The position numbers were made by a program, and so were the translations under genes. The notes beneath the pieces were generated by a model, which saw only the letters and a program-made list of their open reading frames with translations, was not told where the DNA came from and ran no database searches. Source: Chthoniobacter sp. (lineage in GTDB: Bacteria; Verrucomicrobiota; Verrucomicrobiia; Chthoniobacterales; Chthoniobacteraceae). Taken from it: 10,192 bases of DNA. The number at the start of each line of letters is the position of its first letter. Positions within the stretch are counted from its first letter, which is position 1. The stretch is taken from the NCBI GenBank assembly GCA_025351065.1, contig JANXWQ010000307.1, positions 1 through 10,192 of the forward strand. The letters are read 5' to 3'. Positions 7,864 to 10,192 of the stretch are shown here, piece after piece.

Positions 7864-8676
7864 TCAGTTGGGATCATCCTCCGGCGACCGTGTCCACACG
7901 ATGTGGGTTTTTTCAGAGGTGGCACTGGAATTACATTCCGGTGGGACTTTGATCTTATTTGCCCCAGTCAGGATGTCTTTGATGGACACCGTTTCGGCAT
8001 GACCGTCGAGGAAAGTCAGCACACCCTGCCCGCCATAACGCTCGACGAAGGAATGGGCGGAAGTTTTTTGCTCACCCACGTAGGCTGACTGGACGCGAGG
8101 CATCGCCTGAGGCTCACCACTAAAAACCCCTTCTTCCAAAAACGTTACGGTTCGCGCGGGATTGGTGACCTGGCTCAGCTTGGTGTTGCCTTGCCCCTTA
8201 ACCTTGCGCTGGAGTTTGCTATTGATCGCAAAGGCGAACAGCGGCTTCGCGATGCGGGCCGGGCCGGGCGGATACATCGCACCCGGCAGAAAGAGCAGGT
8301 TGTCTTTCGTGTAAAAGGCACTCGGATTGATCGCGTAATCGCCGACGCTTTTCTTCCCCAACATTCGCGGCAGCACATTGAACCAGACTTTCTCCCCCAG
8401 CGGCCCCGCGGCATTGGCCCAGGAGCTTCCCTGAATGATGTTTTCATCCGGGAAATTGCCGTCATTCTGCCCAGCGTAGCTAATCAGCGCCGCAGTGACC
8501 TGCCGCATGTTGTTTATGGCCACAGCCTTGTTTGCCCGGCTGAGAACAGTGGAGTAAACCGGCAGGGCGATGGCCGCCAGGACGAGGATGATCGACACCA
8601 CGACCAGCAGTTCCATGAGCGTGAAAGCCGCGCGCGCACGGGCGGCGCAAGGGGGGAGGGGGTGTGCGGGGTGCAT
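7864..8676 (-). CDS. Type II secretion / type IV pilin-like pseudopilin
   Basis: This gene encodes 270 residues. ATG at 8676 is chosen because it gives a short leader ending in Arg-Ala-Arg-Ala-Ala directly before the processing site; the frame stays open upstream but would overlap DUF4956. The prepilin signature is FTLMELLVVVSIILVLAAIA at 18-37. Glu22 is at mature position +5 and Ala replaces Gly at -1, which is common in Verrucomicrobiota and Planctomycetota. One membrane helix (18-40) is followed by the usual pilin helix (NNMRQVTAALISYAGQNDGNFPDE) and a C-terminal beta part. Near the end, YGGQGVLTFLDGHAE (214-228) matches the H-X9-DG region of PVC pseudopilins with Tyr in place of His. Such proteins are cut and methylated by a prepilin peptidase and assemble into short pseudopili. 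The gene starts 11 bases after the DUF4956 stop, so it is probably co-transcribed. No other secretion gene is in the window, and its specific role is unknown. Confidence 0.9.
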   Translation of the reverse strand: MHPAHPLPPCAARARAAFTLMELLVVVSIILVLAAIALPVYSTVLSRANKAVAINNMRQVTAALISYAGQNDGNFPDENIIQGSSWANAAGPLGEKVWFNVLPRMLGKKSVGDYAINPSAFYTKDNLLFLPGAMYPPGPARIAKPLFAFAINSKLQRKVKGQGNTKLSQVTNPARTVTFLEEGVFSGEPQAMPRVQSAYVGEQKTSAHSFVERYGGQGVLTFLDGHAETVSIKDILTGANKIKVPPECNSSATSEKTHIVWTRSPEDDPN

Positions 8677-8687
8677 ATTTTGAAGAG

Positions 8688-9401
8688 CTATTCGCTCATG
8701 CTCAGGCTGCTGGCCGCCGCGGTGAGGAGGATGCGGTTGTTGCCATTGAGCTGCTGGAGCGCGGAGACGAAGGAGCCGGGATGGGTTTCGTCCTTCAGCG
8801 AGACATTGAAGCGCAGTTCCGTCATCATCCCGGCCTGAATGGATTCGACCGAGATCAGTTCGCGGTGCGTGAGGTACTGCGCAAAGCATTGCGTAAACGC
8901 TGTATCATAATCCACGTCGTTCGTCACCCGGATGCGCAGGAAGTGCGAAAGCCGCATCGGCGCGAAAACGTCGGCCGTCGAGAAAACATAGATCACCGCG
9001 CAGACGATGATGGTGGTGATGGTGGCCAGCGGATACTGCCGCGCGCCCACGCCGAGCCCGGCGGCCATGGCCAGGAAGATGAAGCCGATGTCACGCGACT
9101 GCGACACCGAGCGGCGGAAGCGGATGATGGAAAAAGCCGCGAACATGCCGAAAGCCGTGGCCGAGTCTCCGCGCACGACCATGATGACCACCGAGACCAC
9201 GGTGCCGAGGATGATGAGCGTATGCACGTAGTCCTGCGAATAATCCGAGCCCCGGTAGGTCTTTTTATAGACCGCCGCGATGAGGCACATGAGGGTAAAG
9301 CTCAGCATCAGCGCGAGGATGATTTCCAGCATGCCGGGGGCGGCCTTGTCGTAACCGACGAGATTGCGAATGAATTGGGTGATTTGCTCTAGGATGTCCA
9401 T
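8688..9401 (-). CDS. DUF4956-family four-helix membrane protein
   Basis: This gene encodes 237 residues. ATG at 9401 is preferred over the open frame further upstream because that would run deep into the VTC gene and because MDILEQITQF is a natural amphipathic start. Predicted membrane helices are at about 24-45, 59-78, 104-121 and 126-142. Between helices 2 and 3 is the family hallmark GMFAAFSIIRFRRSVSQSRD (85-104). A soluble tail of about 85 residues follows (150-237), with a beta-alpha-beta look, probably cytoplasmic. The biochemical role of DUF4956 is not established. In many genomes it neighbours VTC-domain and CotH genes, as here, which argues for work with the polyphosphate-polymerase-like enzyme, perhaps as its membrane platform or channel; that is inference. 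It begins 14 bases after the VTC stop codon. No strong Shine-Dalgarno sequence is visible, so translational coupling is likely. Confidence 0.88.
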   Translation of the reverse strand: MDILEQITQFIRNLVGYDKAAPGMLEIILALMLSFTLMCLIAAVYKKTYRGSDYSQDYVHTLIILGTVVSVVIMVVRGDSATAFGMFAAFSIIRFRRSVSQSRDIGFIFLAMAAGLGVGARQYPLATITTIIVCAVIYVFSTADVFAPMRLSHFLRIRVTNDVDYDTAFTQCFAQYLTHRELISVESIQAGMMTELRFNVSLKDETHPGSFVSALQQLNGNNRILLTAAASSLSMSE

Positions 9402-9415
9402 GTGGTTTGAAAAAA

Positions 9416-10192
9416 TCAGGCGAGGGCCGGGAGGGCATCGCAATCCCTGTCGGGCGTGGCGTCGGCCAGCACTTTGGCGCCCATCATGACCTTCCCGTTT
9501 TTGCTCCAGCGCAGCGCGAGGTCGCCGGCTTCGAGGGCGTTCGAGTATTTGCTGTGGCTGGTGAGGATGCAGCCTGCTGTGCCCAGCATTTTGGGCAGCC
9601 AGTAGGGCACCGAGCCGGTCACTTTGACCTCCATGACGGACTCGCCTTCGCGCAGCAGGTAGTGGGAAAAATTGCGGTCGTCCGGCACCGGCGTCAGGTC
9701 GTGCATGCGGAAGCCGATGCCCGCGTCGAAGGTGATGCGCAGGTCGGACGCCGGGTTCACGTCGGCAAAAGCCTGCCGGTCGTAGCGCATGCAGCAGAGC
9801 GGGCGGAAGCCGCGGTGATGCACCAGCGTATGCACTTCGGTGACCACTTTCTGATCCACAAAACTTAGCGGACGACCGAGGTCTTTCCCGTCCCCAACCA
9901 GCAGCGCATCTTCGAGCGGCATCTGCGCGCGCCGCTTCACCACGCGGGAGTCGCACTTGTGCTTGATCTCGATGAAGGAGGTCGGCGGCACCTTCCCGTC
10001 GAGGCTGCCATAGACGCGGACGCGCATTTTGCGGCGGCTCTTTTGCCCGCGCACTTTCTCCCAGTAGCAGTCGCGGTCCGGGTTGTCGTAGTAGAGGCTG
10101 ATGATGGGATAAAAGGCGTTGTCCCCGGCGTTGGCGTCGGCGCGCAAATGCGGCATGAGATTCGGCATCAGCACGTCGCGCTGGGCGCGGGT
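9416..10192 (-). CDS. VTC-domain (polyphosphate polymerase family) protein, 5' end outside window
   Basis: 258 codons are visible, and the frame is open to the window edge (TRAQRD precedes the first visible start-like codon), so the N-terminus is missing. The fold is a triphosphate-tunnel metalloenzyme. Seen in order (visible numbering): SLYYD at 32-36, the basic strand RRKMRVRVYG at 53-62, FIEIKHK at 73-79, KRR at 86-88, MRYDRQAF at 135-142, LRITFD at 151-156, MEVKVTG at 187-193, PYWLPKML at 196-203 and the terminal SKYSNAL at 214-220. These alternating Lys/Arg and Glu strands line the tunnel that binds phosphate chains and metal in VTC4-type enzymes, which make polyphosphate from ATP. The first ExExK-like strand lies outside the window, so activity cannot be judged completely. 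No membrane helix is seen in the visible part. The stop codon is 14 bases before DUF4956, which suggests a shared operon. Confidence 0.9.
   Translation of the reverse strand, partial: TRAQRDVLMPNLMPHLRADANAGDNAFYPIISLYYDNPDRDCYWEKVRGQKSRRKMRVRVYGSLDGKVPPTSFIEIKHKCDSRVVKRRAQMPLEDALLVGDGKDLGRPLSFVDQKVVTEVHTLVHHRGFRPLCCMRYDRQAFADVNPASDLRITFDAGIGFRMHDLTPVPDDRNFSHYLLREGESVMEVKVTGSVPYWLPKMLGTAGCILTSHSKYSNALEAGDLALRWSKNGKVMMGAKVLADATPDRDCDALPALA

Noticed and set aside
8677..8889. Longer N-terminus for the pseudopilin
   Set aside because: It would place 71 extra residues before the prepilin leader and overlap the DUF4956 gene. Prepilin leaders are short, and ATG at 8676 gives a normal one.
8191..9392. 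Two overlapping plus-strand open frames of 215 and 242 codons
   Set aside because: Both are antisense to the pseudopilin and DUF4956 genes. Their products are rich in Arg, His and Asp and lack any family signature.
9402..9956. Longer N-terminus for the DUF4956 protein
   Set aside because: The extension would overlap most of the VTC gene on the same strand in another frame. The extra 185 residues are Arg/Ala-rich with no pattern, and the DUF4956 family normally starts close to the chosen Met.

Overview
The window reads as a fragment of a Verrucomicrobiota chromosome, or a close relative in the PVC group. The pointers are high GC content, a stand-alone pseudopilin with an Ala-Phe-Thr-Leu-Met-Glu processing site, very large secreted proteins built of lamin-tail (LTD) and CotH-kinase modules, and a C-terminal Asp-rich calcium repeat followed by a domain ending in a Phe-Tyr-Arg-Val motif. 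This assignment rests on protein style, not on a marker gene.

All five genes I can support lie on the minus strand, so transcription runs from position 10192 down to 1. In order they are: a VTC-type polyphosphate polymerase domain protein (5' end outside the window), a four-helix DUF4956 membrane protein, a type II secretion/type IV pilin-like pseudopilin, a 1672-residue exported protein with five LTDs around a CotH kinase domain, and a second exported LTD/PA14-like/CotH protein whose 3' end is outside the window. The first three genes are separated by only 14 and 11 bases and look like one operon. A 110-base gap with a strong hairpin precedes the giant gene, and an 82-base gap with a smaller hairpin separates the two CotH genes. 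There is no gene-free stretch longer than 110 bases.

The combination suggests one functional set. A cytoplasmic tunnel enzyme of the polyphosphate-polymerase family and a membrane partner sit beside two exported kinases of the CotH family, with a pseudopilin that could belong to a secretion or surface machine. VTC, DUF4956 and CotH genes are, to my knowledge, found together in other bacteria. The addition of a pseudopilin and two differently decorated giant CotH proteins is what merits attention here. The joint function is not known to me. No RNA gene, CRISPR array, insertion sequence or origin was seen. The long plus-strand open frames are antisense shadows of the minus-strand genes.
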